A stretch of 64,000 nucleotides of DNA from Moringa oleifera (GCA_021397835.1 JAJFZO010000609.1:6016001-6080000), one strand, 5' to 3'; shown: positions 35,801 through 50,800, numbered from the stretch's first letter. Translations and numbers: made by a program. The notes: generated by a model from the sequence alone, not told the origin.

Positions 35801-38800
35801 GACTGTTATTTATTTGTGTGTATCAAAAAAAGATTCCATTAGTATAGAGTGGAACAACGTACAATTAAAACACATAATTCCTAATTTATAGGAAGAAGCG
35901 ACTAAAAAGTTTGAAATGTTGTGTCATACATATACTAACTGTAGCAAAGTAGTAATTTCATCATAACATGGGCATGGTTGTATTTTAAGGAATGGAGGAG
36001 AAATATTGGTGTGTGTATCACTGACATGGACACCTGCTTTTCTAAAACTGGCCTTGCTGATTGTTCTCTCTTGGTAATTCCATCAATATGCCATGCCAAA
36101 GGATTTTTATGGCTCGTGGTTAAGGGGTGATAAATATGGAGTGTATACTGAATATAATGTAATATTTGATAAAATGAAAACATATTTCTAGCAATTAGGT
36201 GAAATGTCCTTAAAAATGTATTTTCCTTTTCAGTTTCTTTTCATACAATGTTTTGAGGGATAAGTCATGGCATTTCCTAATATTAAGCTCAAGAAGGGTT
36301 TCCTACTATATGGTAGGAGGGTGAGTTTTATAGCATCTACTCCAATGGTTTTAGAAGCATGTATGAGGCGGAACGTGTAACGGATTTATTTGGAATTTAG
36401 TGCATAATGTTCAAACACGAATCATACTGATTATTTTTTTTTCTTTTACGGCTTAAAAATTTTCAGTTCTTTTAAGTTGTCAATGGATTTTTGTTTAAAT
36501 TCAGAGGCACACCTGTAGAAGCACTAGAAATAGAGTGAAAACCATGAATCAAATAGAACTACTGAGAACTGAAGGAGGCTAGGGACTATGGGTTTCTGCA
36601 GACTTATCCTAACAAGATGTCATGCTATCTGTCTTTGGGCAGATCTAGTAGCATGATTGTAGTCTCATGATCTTTTAATGGATGAATGTAAATACATTTT
36701 AAATCCCTTATTCCTTTTAATGGGGAAGAGTGAAACTTCATTCTTAAACTATCCTTTTTACTATCCTTTTCTTCTAAATTTTATTCATTTATGCTTAAGT
36801 TTTAGTTGATTAAATTAGTAAGTCTTATTCTTTTGCATTTGTTTTTCTATCCTTGTTATGCATAATGACTATTTCTTTTGGGACCGACTACTATATGTTA
36901 CATACTCCATTGTCTTTAAGATACTGGATCTCTTATCATTTTTTTAGGGTTCCTTGTGAAAAATATTACGAGGTATTAGAGTCATCAAAAATTTATGTGG
37001 TCATGGATTATCAATTGCTATCATAAACTCATTAGCTGTTTATCTTCTTGGCAGGAACTTGGGGTCAACTGTATAGAGTTAATGCCATGTCATGAGTTTA
37101 ATGAACTGGAATATTTCAGCTACAATTCTGTATTGGATGACTATAAGTAAGACATTTCTACTTATGATTGGGAACTCATATTAGTCAGCATGCAAGATTT
37201 TATTAACTAATTTTGGAAGTTTTATATTTGCACTCTGTAGAAGTAAGCAAGCTGCATAGAGATGACTCAGAATGCATATGAGGAAAACTTAAATCAACAG
37301 TAGCTTTCTTACTTCTCAGAAAGTAATTATTCAGAACTTGGTTATCTTGGTTTCATATCTTGCCAAAAAATATTGATAACATGATAATGGAAATAACCTC
37401 TACTATTGTCCTTATTTTCCTAAAGAAATGACCTAAAAAACAAACCAATATTTCCTGAATGTAAACTTTTAATTACCGAACAACATTTTGATAAATTGTC
37501 ATATCAAGTCTAATCTTCATTATTCCATGTGCAGGGTTAACTTTTGGGGATATTCTACTATCAATTACTTTTCTCCCATGGTTAGGTATTCATCTGGTGG
37601 CATACGTAATTGTGGACGTGATGCAATTAATGAATTCAAATTTCTTGTCAGGGAAGCACACAAACAAGGAATTGAGGTGATAGCTAGTTGCAATATGATT
37701 CAGCTTTTATCCCTAGAGAGTTTTTGGAATTTTCCATTCTTAATTCTGGTTGCGCAGGTGATCATGGATGTTGTTTTCAACCACACTGCTGAAGGAAATG
37801 AGAAAGGGCCCATTTTTTCTTTTAAAGGTGTTGATAACAGTGTCTATTACATGGTTGCACCTAAGGTATGGCTTGCAGAACTACTTCAAATCTGTTTCTG
37901 TGTCCAATTAACATGAAATCATTATAGGTTTGTGAAGTACCACATTGCGCGAATGAAGGGCTGTGCTTCTCCATTCTATCTGCTTGTTTTATTTTTATTT
38001 TCTAATATGCTATGATTTCATAAGATACTTTTCTGTTGTACACAAAAGAATAAAGAATAAATTCTCCCGTGTCTTCTTGACTCAAATGATAATGCAGATT
38101 TTGGTGACTCTGATTCAACTAGAAAGGGCTGAAATTAGTGAAAGGTAGACAAAATGAAATTGGGTGAAAGTGGTAAAAGTAGAGCTACATTTTGGTAACT
38201 TGCAGATATTATGTGGCCTCACAACTGCTTTTGTGGTTGCTATTCATGCCTCTGTGTTTGGAAAGCAACTTTTATGCCTTTTTTGTTTGTCTATTTGGTC
38301 TTGCAAAGAGGTGAAAAAAAGATTAAATCTTTTCTGTTTTAGCAGGAAACCAGGCATGATGACAAAATTGTGAATTAAAATTTTCTCATCCTTTCATTAT
38401 ACACTTTTAATATATATATATATATACACACACACACAGAGTATGCATTGACTATGTATAGAAACAAGAAAACCAGGAAAGAATAAAACTGAAATATACT
38501 ATTCATAATCTGGAAAGAATAAAATTAAAAATATACTATTTCTAACCTGGATCCTCGTATAAGGGATCCCTACTACTAAAATATACTCCTAATAGTTACA
38601 AATTTTAAATTATCCTAAAATAGTTGCCAGTTTTCCAACATGTGACTCTACCATTCATGCTTTGTAATGCCTTTTTTTTCTTTTTTTTTGGGGGGGGGGG
38701 GGGGGGTGGGTGGGGGGGTTTCTTGTTCTGTTTCAGTGGATCCAGGGAACTTCAGGTCTCATTTATCCATTATGGTTTACTTTTACTGACTCTGTCTATT

Positions 38801-41800
38801 CAATTATTTCCTGTGGTCTAGATTCCTCATATTACTCTCTTCAGTATGTTAGTTTTAAATTTTTTTATAGAACTTAAAACTAAACAATCGCCTTGTTCTT
38901 TAGTAAATATCATATTTGATTTGGTAGATGAATAGGATCTACTGAAATGGATTTCATTACTATGTTATAGTCCACATAATGTTCGTCTGATCAGCACAAA
39001 AAGAAAAAACAAAAAAAGGAAGTGTTCGTCAGCATTTGTTTCCTTCTTTTGATATCCATTTTAAACAGTTAATGATTGGAATTGAAACCAGAAAAACAAA
39101 ATACAAGTATCTTTTTCACTTTGTTTTTTTGTTTTGAACATACTGTAGACAACAATCTCATCTTTTGATTCTACAGGGGGAGTTTTATAACTATTCGGGC
39201 TGTGGGAATACGTTGAATTGCAACCATCCTGTTGTACGTCAATTCATATTGGATTGCTTAAGGTTTGTTAAGCAGAATTGTGTAGGCCAGTGTATTTCTT
39301 ATTTATTTGTTGAAGTTCAGTGTTTTTCCTATGTGTTTCAGTGCATCCTGTTGGTGCATATTTCAAATGCTCATTGTGGCATCAAGTAGAATATAATGTT
39401 GGACCAAATTTTTATTAGCTTACGCTTCTGGATAAATTGATAGAGATTAAAGATTATTGTGGTTTCCAATTTCTTCAACATCCATCATAGGCACATGTAG
39501 AACTATGTAGTTTTTCCTTAAGAGTAATATACGTTGGGGGATTAGTGGTCGGCTGTCTTTGTTACAGTTAATTGCCTCAAAACCTTTAAACTAGGGTTTG
39601 GCAATTTTTAGTTTTAGATTCCCATATTCTATCTCTTACTGTATATTGTCAGAAATAGCTGAAATGCTGAGCAAAAAGTGAAAGTTGAAGAATTAAAGTG
39701 CATTGTTCTGTACTGGCTACTTGGCTACCTGTGAATATTACACATTTGTTATATATTTGATTAACTTATCATGATTACTTGCCAACATGACCTTGTATAA
39801 GTGCTTGATTCAGGGTACAGAAGTTGAAAGGTCATAATTTTTTGAAAGTTTTCCTACTATTTAGAAGTTCTTTATGTCTAATCTGAGTTGCATTCCTCAA
39901 TTGAACAATTTCTATTGTCTAAGTATCTTCAAAGTAATTGAGCAAGCTTGGGGCAAATGTTCTCCTCAAATAAGAAAGGTTTCAATGAGATGATTTTCTA
40001 ATACTTGAAAAGATAATGTGCAGACAGTTGGTTATGCCATCTATTGCATACTTGAATCTGACTCATTTCTAGTTTATCTGTCACCTGCCCTCTATATGGG
40101 CGAAAAGGGAGGTGTATATACAGTGGATTTTAAGTACCATGTTTTCATATTTCATTCTTATAACGAATGTTTTGTGTGGTGTTCTACCTGAACATTTTTG
40201 TGTGAATTTCAAATGTTTATAACTTTAGAGTTGGAACCTTGTTATCACATGGAATTAAGTTCGTTGTTTTCTTTCAATTGCAACAGATATTGGGTCATCG
40301 AAATGCATGTAGATGGCTTTCGCTTTGATCTTGCGTCTATTATGACTAGGGGTAGCAGGTATATGTTTATCTGTTGGCCTAATTTCTGTGCCCTTATTGA
40401 ATTGACACTGGTAACGTCCATTTTCTTTTTCTCTTTTTTGTTTTCCTACTTCTTGTTTCTTCTTTCTCAACAGTCTCTGGGATGCAGTCAATGTATATGG
40501 GAATCCAATAGAAGGTGACTTACTGACAACTGGTAGCCCCCTTGGTTGTCCTCCATTGATTGACATGATAAGTAATGATCCAATACTTCGTGGAGTGAAG
40601 GTATTTTCATTTTCTTTTTTCTTTTTACTGTCAAGAGAGAATTCTCCCTGTGCAACTTGCTATTTTTTTTTTCCCCCTTTTGTAAATTTGGAAGACTAAA
40701 TTGTTTATGTTTTATGTTTCAAATCTTGAAGATACAACCTTAAATGGACAAGTTAAGACTAATCAACTCAAATGATATCCCTAATGTTATGGGATATAAA
40801 CGATATATTTGAAGGAAAAATAACTAGGAGCAAGCTCCAAGTACTGTATTATAATATAGACTGCACAAAAAGTAGTGAAATAAACAAAAGAAAATTAGAG
40901 ACTATCAGAGAAGCAGAATGCTATCTCTGTCCAGTGGCTACAACCACCCCAATTCACCCCAGTGGTCCCATAACCCCTGTACTGTCCTCCATTCCATTTA
41001 TATTCCCCTTCTCTTCCATGATTGCAGCCTCTTCTTCACCAGTTTCACGCTGCCAAGTGTCTATTCTGTTAGAGCCACCCATAACAACTTCTTCCACTGC
41101 ACTTCCCAGCTCGTTCCCCTTTTACTCTTATGCCATTTCTCCTTTCTATGGTGTACATAAGTTGGAGAATGAAGCCCTTGATTTAGAGGTACAGCAGTAC
41201 CCCCCAGTGAGGTGCACCTTATCCTCAAGGGAAAATCTGGAAGGGTGGTCTGGATAAGCTGAAAATCCTCCCAAGTATTGTCATGGTCAAGAAGATTAGT
41301 CCATTTTATGAGGACCTTGGTATGGCCATTCAACAGTTTACGGGTAGCCAAAACTTTTTTAGGAAGAACTTGTAACTCACTCTTCTGACAAACAGGTTGG
41401 AAGCTGTTGAGAAGGAAGATTAGCAAAAGTGGCCTTCTTAAGCTGCGACACATGAAAAATAGGGTGTAAGCGAGAGAAATCTGGGAGTTGCAACTTGTAA
41501 GCCACTGATCCCACCCTGTTCAACACCTTAAATGAGCCATAAAACCGCAGACTTAGCTTTTCATTAGCCCTTTGAGCTAATGTTTTGAGTTTATATGGTT
41601 GAGCCTCCAAATAGACCATGTCTCCCACTTGAAGTTCTAGCTCCCTTCTTCCTTTATTGGCTTGTTCCTTCATTAGTTGTTGAGCCTTCAACAAATTCAA
41701 TTTTAACTCTGCCAAGATGCTATCTTTCATCATCGACATCTGATCTACCTCAGCCACCACAACACTTTCTTTGTAGAAAGGAACTATAGATGGTCACGGG

Positions 41801-44800
41801 CATACAAGGCCTTAAAAGGACCCATGTTGATAGAGGCATTATAAGAGGAATTAAACCAGAACTCAGCCCAAGCTAGCCAATGATTAGGGTGATCATTTGC
41901 AAAACACCGTAAGTAGGTTTCAAGTGTCCTATTAGTCAACTCCATCTGTCCATCGGTTTGTGGGTGATAAGCCGAACTGAATTTTAACTTAGTACTTGAA
42001 AGCCGGAAGAACTCCTTCCAAAACAAACTGAAGAAGATACGATCTCTATCAAAAACTATAGTGCTTGGAAAGCCATGCAACCTCATTGCCTCTTTCACAA
42101 AAACTTGAGCAACTTCCTTAGAAGTATAAGGATGGCGTAGTAGAAGGAAATGGGCATACTTGCTCAAGCAATCTACAACTACCACAATACAACATGCTCC
42201 TTTAGCCTTAGGTAGTCCACTAATGAAATCCATGGACACATCTTCCCACACATGATTAGGAATAGGCAATGGCTAAAGCAAGCCCACAGGTTTGAGAGCT
42301 TAGAATCTGTTTGTTGACAAACTGCCCATCTTGCTACATACTCTCCTATATTCCTCCTCATGCCACTCCGATAGAAAATCATGGCTAAACTTTTGTGGGT
42401 TTTGGTCACCTTTGAGTGGCTTCCCCAAGGTGAAACATGAAATTTCTCCAAAAATAGTGGAATACGTGCTGATTTGCTTGGTAAAATTAACCTGCCTTTG
42501 AACCAAAGATACCCTTTTGAAATAGAACACTGAGGGTGTGATTTAGGGTCCTGCAACACCTCCTGCATGAGCAACTTCAATTTGATCATCCTCTAATAAT
42601 TCCTTAACTAAGTCAATCAAATCTGAATGAGTGATCATGGATATAACATTACACTCTATGACCTGAGATAAAGCATCTTCTGCTCCATTTTTAGAACCTG
42701 GTTTATACTGAATTTCAAAATCGAAACCAAGCAATTTAGTGACCGACTTCAGCTGCTCTAATAGAAATTTTAAACTTTTCTGGTTTGTTCTAATAATAAA
42801 ATGATTTCCTAATAGTTATTGCCGCCATTTTTGAACAACAAAGACAATGGCCATCAACTCCCTTTCGTAGGCAGACTTAGCTTTAGACTTTCTGAAGCTG
42901 ATGAATGCCAAGGGCCTTCCTTGCTACATAAGGACTGCCCTAAGGCCATATCCTGAAGCATCTATGTCTATTTTCAAAGGCAAATCAAAATTAGGCATGG
43001 CTAATGTGGGGAGTTGTTCCAGAGTAGCTCTTAAGCCTCTCAAAAGCATCTTGAGCCTGCACTGACCATTGAAAGTTATTTCTTCAAAAGTTGAGTTAGA
43101 GGTTTCGTAATGGTGCCGTAATTCTGCACAAAATGTCAGTAATATCCCGTCAAACCCAAAATTCCCCTTAAGCTCCTTATGTCCTTAGGAACTGGCCACT
43201 TGTTCATGAATTCTACCTTTTGTGGATCAGCCTTAATTCCTTCATCTGAGATTATGTGTCCAAGGTATTCCAACTGTTGAATACCAAAACTACACTTTTG
43301 ATAATTAACCCATAATTTGTGATCTCTAAGTAATTGAAATACCAACTGCAAATGAGTTAAATGGGAGGATAAATACAAGATATACACCAATATATCATTA
43401 AAAAAAAGCACAAATTTCTGTAAATAAGGTCTAAAAATTTTATTCAGAAGTGCTTGAAGCGGAGAAGGGGAATTAGTAAGTCCGAAGGGCATTACCAAGT
43501 ATTCATAGTGTCCTTTATGCACTTATGCAGATTTGATGATACCCGAATTTTAAATCCAGCTTAGAGAATATGGTTGTCATTCCTAGCTCATTTAGTAATT
43601 CTTTAATCACTGGAATGGGAAATTTGTTAGGGATGGTGACATGGTGACATTGTTAAGTGCCTTATAATCCACGTAGAAATGCCAACTGCCATTTTTCTTC
43701 TTAACCAAAATAAGTGGACTGGAATATGGACTTGGCCTTATTAATCCTGTAGCCAACATATCTTGCACAAACTTCTCGATTTCATCTTTGTGGCAACGAG
43801 GGTATCTATAAGGTAGAATGTTAGGGACTTGGGCTTCCTTCTTCAATACAATAACATGGTCACACGCCCTCTTGGGAGGCAACGCTAAAGTCTTCTTAAA
43901 CATGCCTTTGTACTTTTAACAATTTTTTTCTGTTTTCTAGATCATTTGACTTGTTTGGTCCCATCATGGTCAGATTATCTAACTCCACATAGTAGGCTTC
44001 AGCGTCATTATGCATTTCTTTCATCATTGCCTTTAATGAGGCCACGGTTCTTGAAAGTACCGCGTGTTCTTTTATTTCTATCACTTCCCATTCTCTTGTA
44101 TTTCAAGCAATTGTTGACTTAGGTCTGCACTAAACTTCCCCAAACTCTGTAACCATTCATACCCCAATATAATATCCACCCCCACAAGATCAAACAAGAA
44201 TAGATCTTGAATAACTTTCAATTTAGGCAATTGCAATTCTACTCCCTACACACCCCTTAACTTCCCAATCGTTGCCCACCCCAGACTTCCATAAAGTATC
44301 CTTTGGTTGCCTTCATATGGATTTTCAGCTCCTATACTAAACTAGGAGATAAGAAATTATGGGAGGCCCGTTAAGTCTACCAATACAATTACCTGTTGCC
44401 CTTTAATTGTTCCCTAAAGCTTCAAAGAATTCTTGAAAGTCATTCCTCCAATGTTGCTCACATTGAGCTGCGTGTTTAGCTCATCTTGAACCTCCACTTC
44501 TTCAAACCTCTTCCATTGCTCCTCATCCTTTTATTCATCTCACCCAATAAGATCACGTGCAGTTGCTTGTTGCGACAAATGTGACCCGAATAATACCTTT
44601 CATCACTACGAAAACAAAGCCCTCTTCTCCTCTTATCATTTGATTCTTCTCTGTTAACTTAAACCCAAAGCCTCTTTTGTTATTGCTCATAACACTTCCT
44701 TCTATTAGGTTGACTTGATTGCTCCTTCCTCCATTATTCTGAGTAAGGGCTTGCTGTTGACCAAACCCAAAGTAAGGGACAGCCAGCCTTTTTTTGCTTC

Positions 44801-47800
44801 TTGGGTTGTCCTGAGCTCCCACCCATCTTCTTGTCAAAGTAGGCCTAGGGATATTAACCCCACATCCTGTGATTAAGAACCCTAAACTAACGACCTAACG
44901 CTTTATTTTTATCCTCCACCTTCTGTGCTAATGTCATCAACGTATGCAATCAATGTATGCAAATCCCTTGAACTCATCATCCTTACCTCAGTTTTCACTT
45001 CATCTTTCACCCCATTCATAAATGCCCCTTTCATGAAATATTCTTCTGCGAAATGCAATGGAGTAGAAAGAGGCTCGAATTGCTCCCTGTACTCCTAACG
45101 AAGCCTCTCTGCTTTAGACTCATCAACGCTTCATACGGATTCTATGACGAGCCGATTGAAAATGGGCCAATAGTGCTTGAAGAAATGTTGGCCCCGTCAT
45201 AGCCGCCATCCCAGGTTCCCTCCATTCAAACTAGTTCAAGGCTTTCCCCCTCCAAACACACCACCACTGTATCTACTTTCTTTATGTTAGGATTAGATTG
45301 ATCTCAAAAGTACATTTGAACTAGAAATTTAAAAGTCCTATCAATATATTCTTTACATAACATATGGGTCTCCTCGCCAATAAAAGCTCTCCTATTTCTT
45401 TCATCCGCACTAGCCAAAATTTTGATCGAGTGAACCTACCCTAACAGATGTTATTGTCTTTCTAGTTGCATTCATGCTCGACAAGTCCACAATTCTATTG
45501 CTACTTAACCTCTCATTAGTGACGAAATAGCCAAGAAAGCCATTTGCCAGAGCTACCTTCTCCATCGACACCAAACAAAATGTGATTGATGTTTCAGATT
45601 CTTCCTTACATGCAAACATCTATTCGCCATAACCGTCTTCTTCTCTTTGGATTATCAATGGGTAATATGCTTTTTCATTAACCTTCCAAGCAAAGGATGC
45701 TACTTTAGGCATACTTCCCACTTCTATATAGCAACGATTAGAAGTATACAAGATGAGAGACTCTTGTTGCCATAACTTTAAAATTTTAATTGTAATTGTG
45801 AGTCCACTTGTCCGTTATATATAAGGTAATGTCTTCTCTTTGTCTATCCTTTCATCATTTCACCCTTTCTCATTCTGTGCTCTTCCTTTCTTGGAATCTC
45901 TTATAGTTTCTGCTCTTGGAATGAAACAATTCAACTTTTCTTAACTGCCCTGTGATGCTCTCTCTCTCTCTCTCTCTCTTCTTCTACCCCTCCATATTTC
46001 CTCCTGAATGCATTTTCTTCACATTCTTTGAAATAGCCATGTCTCTGTAGTAGCAGGAGCCTTTGACATGCAGCTGCAGCTATAGATATCCAATGGGCTA
46101 CTGTGGCTGCCACCATCCACCATAGCTGTGTAGCAGCCACTTCATACTTCAAGCATGCCACTATATAATATTTCATTCATCAATCAATGATTTTTGAAAT
46201 GCTTTTATTCTCTATGATTTTTTGGTCCTCTTATGCAGGCAACTTCTCGTATTGAAGGTTTTGATGACAAACGAATTTGCACCCTTTATGTAACATATAT
46301 TACTTGTTAATTTGGAGGAGCTATTAGTGTTGATAATTTATATTAATTGGTGGATAGCCACCTTTCTTTTTCTTGTAATTAAAATTAATTAAACACAAAT
46401 ATTTATGATTCTCAAAGTTTATGAAGTATTAAAATTCTTTCTTAGTATTCACCTGAAGAATGCTATCCAAACTGCAAATTTTGAAGTTTCTGCATTTTTT
46501 ATAATCCACACTTTTCAGATTCTAAGTATTCTGAAACTATTCAAACAGAACCTTATTCTTATCTATGGGAATTTTTTCCAGTTGGCAGTTGTTCAAGTTA
46601 GCATCTCCAAAGCATCATTTTACTCCATAAAACATTAGTCATCAAATATCTTGTGTCTTCTCTGAACAGCTTATGGCTGAAGCATGGGATACCGGTGGTC
46701 TATATCAAGTTGGCATCTTCCCACACTGGGGTATTTGGTCAGAATGGAACGGGAAGGTTAGCGCATATGCCAAACTTTCTATCATCTCATGCAATCTGTT
46801 TTGGCTAAAAGATGCTGATTGTGATGATACAAGCATCATAAGATACAAAAAATGAGTATCCTTTTCATTGATCTTCTATTGTTTTATTTTACTTTTATCT
46901 CTTGGAGTGTTCTTTTTTATTGGATCTAGTTGGTAATTATATTAATACATCAGGAAAAAATAAAGGAGAAGAAAAGACACTTGTGTATACTTAGCTGTTG
47001 CATCCACATGTTACGTGGTTTGTACTTGTCTGCTGTTAATTAGAATGTGTATTCTTACCCATTTCAGTACCGTGATATAGTGCGGCAGTTTATCAAGGGT
47101 ACCGATGGCTTTTCTGGGGCCTTCGCTGAATGCCTTTGCGGGAGCCCTAATTTATACCAGGTATGTCTTATCTTTTCTGTCATTTTAGAATTCTTGACCA
47201 TCATTACCTTCCGACAGAGTGTATGAATCTCATCCTGTATGTGGATCTCTCTCTTTCTGCTCTTTCCTCTCTCTCTTTCTCTGTCTTGCATGCCCATGCA
47301 CACATGGGAGTTGTCAGTATCATTTACGGGTAGAATCCTTGTTTACTTTCCTTTAAATAGAACCAGCCTTTTTTGGCTAGTGCCCCTCACTCTATCTATG
47401 AATCAGGCAGGAGGAAGGAAGCCATGGAACAGCATCAATTTTGTATGTGCACATGATGGTTTTACTTTGGCAGATCTAGTAACTTACAACAATAAACATA
47501 ACTTGGCAAATGGGGAAGATAACAATGATGGGGAGAATCATAACAATAGCTGGAACTGCGGACAGGTATAGAAGCCATGCCCTGATACTCAAATTATGTT
47601 TTGATGATTGCTGGTACATAATATGATAGCGTGTGTCATGAATGCCTTGTTTCTGAAACTGATAGAAACATGATGTCCATTCTCCAAATTTAATAAATGC
47701 TTTAATGTCTTGTTCCCTCTAGCAAGACAGCCAGTAACTTTGTTTTTGGCTCTGCTTCTAGGGTTTGTGGGAATAGAGAACTAATAAAACATTCATTCAG

Positions 47801-50800
47801 TAAAATTACTGCAGAAATCACTATTTTAGTTGTTAGATTTTCTAAAGAGCAAAGCATTACCTTATAGTGCAATAATACAGTAAGCAGATGGAGATCTAAA
47901 AATTTTGTAACACTAAAACCAAACTATTATTTTCTATTAACTTCCAGTGCTGCTAGGTTTGAGTGTAATGTTACCCCCTTCATTTCTACTTTCTGATATG
48001 CCAACTATTAACAGATAAGAATGAAGTATATTCTTTACTTATTTATGTGAGGCAAACAGGAAATCTTGGTGTTATTATTTTATTTTTTTTTAAGTTTGAG
48101 TTAAAGTGTAACACCTGCCATTGTACTTAAACTTTCTAAGTAGCAAAATCTGCAAGGATTTTCCTTTTTCAATAATGATTGAATAGATTGATCAGCCTTC
48201 TAAATTGCACTTTATGCAGCACAATAGATATATCAATCTAATACTTAAGACATCTCAAAAGTTATTTTGGTGGGCAAGTAGTACAGTCATGGATATCTTT
48301 TGAAAGATTTTCAGAATTTTAGATTCAATATTCAGCTTACTTTGATACTTCTAATTTGATTGTAACTACTAACTGTATCATTGGTTATCTCCACAAGGCT
48401 TTCATTCTGTTTTATTTGAAATTGTTGTGTAGGAGGGGGAGTTTGCCAGCATAGTGGTCAAGAAACTGAGGAAACGACAAATGAGGAACTTCTTTCTCTG
48501 CCTGATGATTTCCCAAGTAAGTCTAAATTACAAAACATTCGATTCTTACATGTGCTTGTTCACCATAATGAATTATGTTCACCCAATGTTTCAGAATGAG
48601 AATTGAAACAGGATTAGGACATGTAATAAATGGTTTATCATGTGGTTATCTTTCTTCTTCTTCTTTTTTTTTTTTTTTCTAATCAAGTTTTGTGAATTAC
48701 TTGGTTAATCTCTGGAATGCAACTTTAAGTCTCCTACAGTCTATCAAAGTGTTTTATTTGTTCATTATCCATGCTAAAATTCATATGCATATAATTCGTT
48801 CGAAACTTTAACCATTTAAATCATAGATTTTGGAATGTCTCATTGTCTGTTGTTGTTTCTGTTTTTCTACCTAATATATCATAAAAAATCTATGGGTTTT
48901 TCAGTGTTCCATTGGCATATTTGCCAATTTAAGTTTGTAGACATTTGAATTAATCCATTTCCATGTCATTTATGTTGGTGTTTTCCCCCTTAATTTATCT
49001 AAAGCCTTCTGTTTATCATTAAAAATTGCTCATTGATATTCTGTTCATGTTCGAGAATCCGTGTTTTGAAGGATTAATCTATGTTTTATAAAGATATTGT
49101 GGATATAATCTACATCAATATTGTTTCTCAGGAAGCAAGTCTCTCTTAAAATTCATACAATTTGCTTGCTTGGCAAATTAAATGGAGATAATCAAAATTA
49201 GGTACAAAATGAAGCAGGATAATCTGCTTATAAAAGTACTACTTTCCAGGGAAAATGACTTGTGGCTTTTGAATTCTACATGTACTATACATTTTGTTTC
49301 TCTGCATAAAATTGTTTGATCGAATCTAAGTTAAATTATTTATTTAAACGGAGTGTATATATGAGTAGATGGAAATTAGAGTTCAGATGAGATTTGGGAG
49401 GACTTTTACAACTTTCAAAAATTAACTTAGAGAAGGAAATATTAAACTTCAGTGAACCCACTCCAAACACAGACAAAAACTGCTCTGCATAGGCATATAT
49501 TTGATCTAAACATAGTACAAATATTCATTTGATGCTGCAAGCTCTTACCTCTTAAAGACTTTTGTGTATTGGCAATCATCTCATGAAATGATTTTGTTGT
49601 TCTCTTTCGACACTGAAAAAAATGTGAAGGATATATGAAGAAAATAGGAATCACCTAAATGTGCAACTAATAAATACAAGGAAAGTGGGACTAACTATAA
49701 GTTGATTATTGTTTCAGCTGCAATAATATGACTCCTTAAAATGACAATAATGCCAATGGACCGTCATGCATCAATACTGTTATCTATATACATAAATACA
49801 TACCAAGTGTGTGTGCAATGTGTTCATTTATGCATGCATGGTTATGCGAGTCAAGCTCATTGATCTGCGACTAACATTTTCTTTCTCATTTTGGCTTTTA
49901 CCTCACACTGGTTGCACTTTGGGGACCGGTCTCTCTGCGTTTCCTAGAAAGATGCTGCAAAGATGCAGGTTCTGTTTTATCTGATTTCTTAAATGATGTT
50001 CTTTGACCAGGGTGTTCCAATGATATACATGGGAGATGAGTATGGTCACACAAAGGGAGGCAACAACAACACATATTGTCATGATAACTATGTCTGACTC
50101 TCTATGCGTTGCTGGCACGTGGAATTTCTAATAAATCCAATTATTGAGTTTGTTGACTTATTGCCCATTGTGATACAGATCAATTACTTCCAATGGGATA
50201 AAAAAGAAGAGTCCACTTCAGACTTCTTCAGATTTTGTTCTCTTATGACAAAGCTCCGTCAGTAAGTATCTTTTCTCTCAATCATCGATCTTGTTATGCA
50301 TTTTTTTTTTTTTTTTCTGATTGACCATTTGAGTCTATTTTATTGGATGCAAATTTATGATCTTGCAGTGAATGTGAGTCCCTTGGCCTGAGTGACTTCC
50401 CCACAGCAGAGCGACTACAGTGGCATGGTCATGCTCCAGGGAAGCCCGATTGGTCCGAAACAAGTCGTTTTGTTGCATTCACAATGGTAGCATATTATTA
50501 TTCTCCTTCCATTTATGACTCATAACATATTATTCATTGATATATTGACTCTTTAGTGGGATCATAGTCATAAAATCAATTAGATATAACTAGCTATTTT
50601 AATTCATAGAAGAGCTCATTTGTAGTTGGCATGCGATGATGTAACATAATTGGGTATTGATGATGCACAAAGTCATCAATAGGGATTTTTTCGAAGTCTT
50701 GCAAAGTACTGTCCACTTTGATCATGGCCAAATGATTTTGTTTGTGGGAGGTATACACCAAAAGGTGCCTTTATATTTTGAGGTATTATCCATCTAGGCC

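Larger units (their letters stand above)
32898..40600 (+). other. ISA3: ISA3 exon map, exons 1-10
   Basis: Exons: 1 32898-33257; 2 34132-34314; 3 34501-34593; 4 34891-35043; 5 37055-37146; 6 37535-37676; 7 37758-37865; 8 39177-39262; 9 40287-40358; 10 40474-40600. Most junctions fall between codons; exons 5/6, 8/9 and 9/10 split a codon after its second base. Catalytic region I is in exon 7 and the nucleophile is in exon 9. The donor after exon 1 (gtcagc) is weak. Confidence 0.92.
40780..46185 (-). mobile_element. antisense Ty3/gypsy chromovirus remnant in ISA3 intron 10
   Basis: Intron 10 (40601-46669, 6,069 bp) holds a Ty3-type retrotransposon on the strand opposite to ISA3. Order from right to left is gag, zinc knuckle, protease, RT, RNase H, integrase, chromodomain-like end. 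Coding traces run from about 45620 to 41060; the outer limits given here are estimates. I compared the flanks (40780-41060 and 45650-46185) and could not match them as LTRs, find a primer-binding site or find a target-site duplication, so the ends are either badly decayed or lost. A (TC)n tract sits at 45958-45980. Confidence 0.7.

Noticed and set aside
38624..38821. ORF with poly-Phe/poly-Gly
   Set aside because: It is a reading of the T-run and G-run in ISA3 intron 7.
40780..41060. LTR of the intron-10 retrotransposon matching 45650-46185
   Set aside because: The two flanks were compared by eye in both orientations and no convincing match was found, so no LTR pair is annotated.
45931..46176. 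81-codon minus-strand ORF with Arg-Glu repeats
   Set aside because: The Arg-Glu part is a translation of the (TC)n microsatellite, and the rest matches nothing.
46232..46290. Possible extra ISA3 exon after a gcag at about 46239
   Set aside because: It lacks similarity to isoamylases, and exon 10 joins exon 11 perfectly in frame without it.
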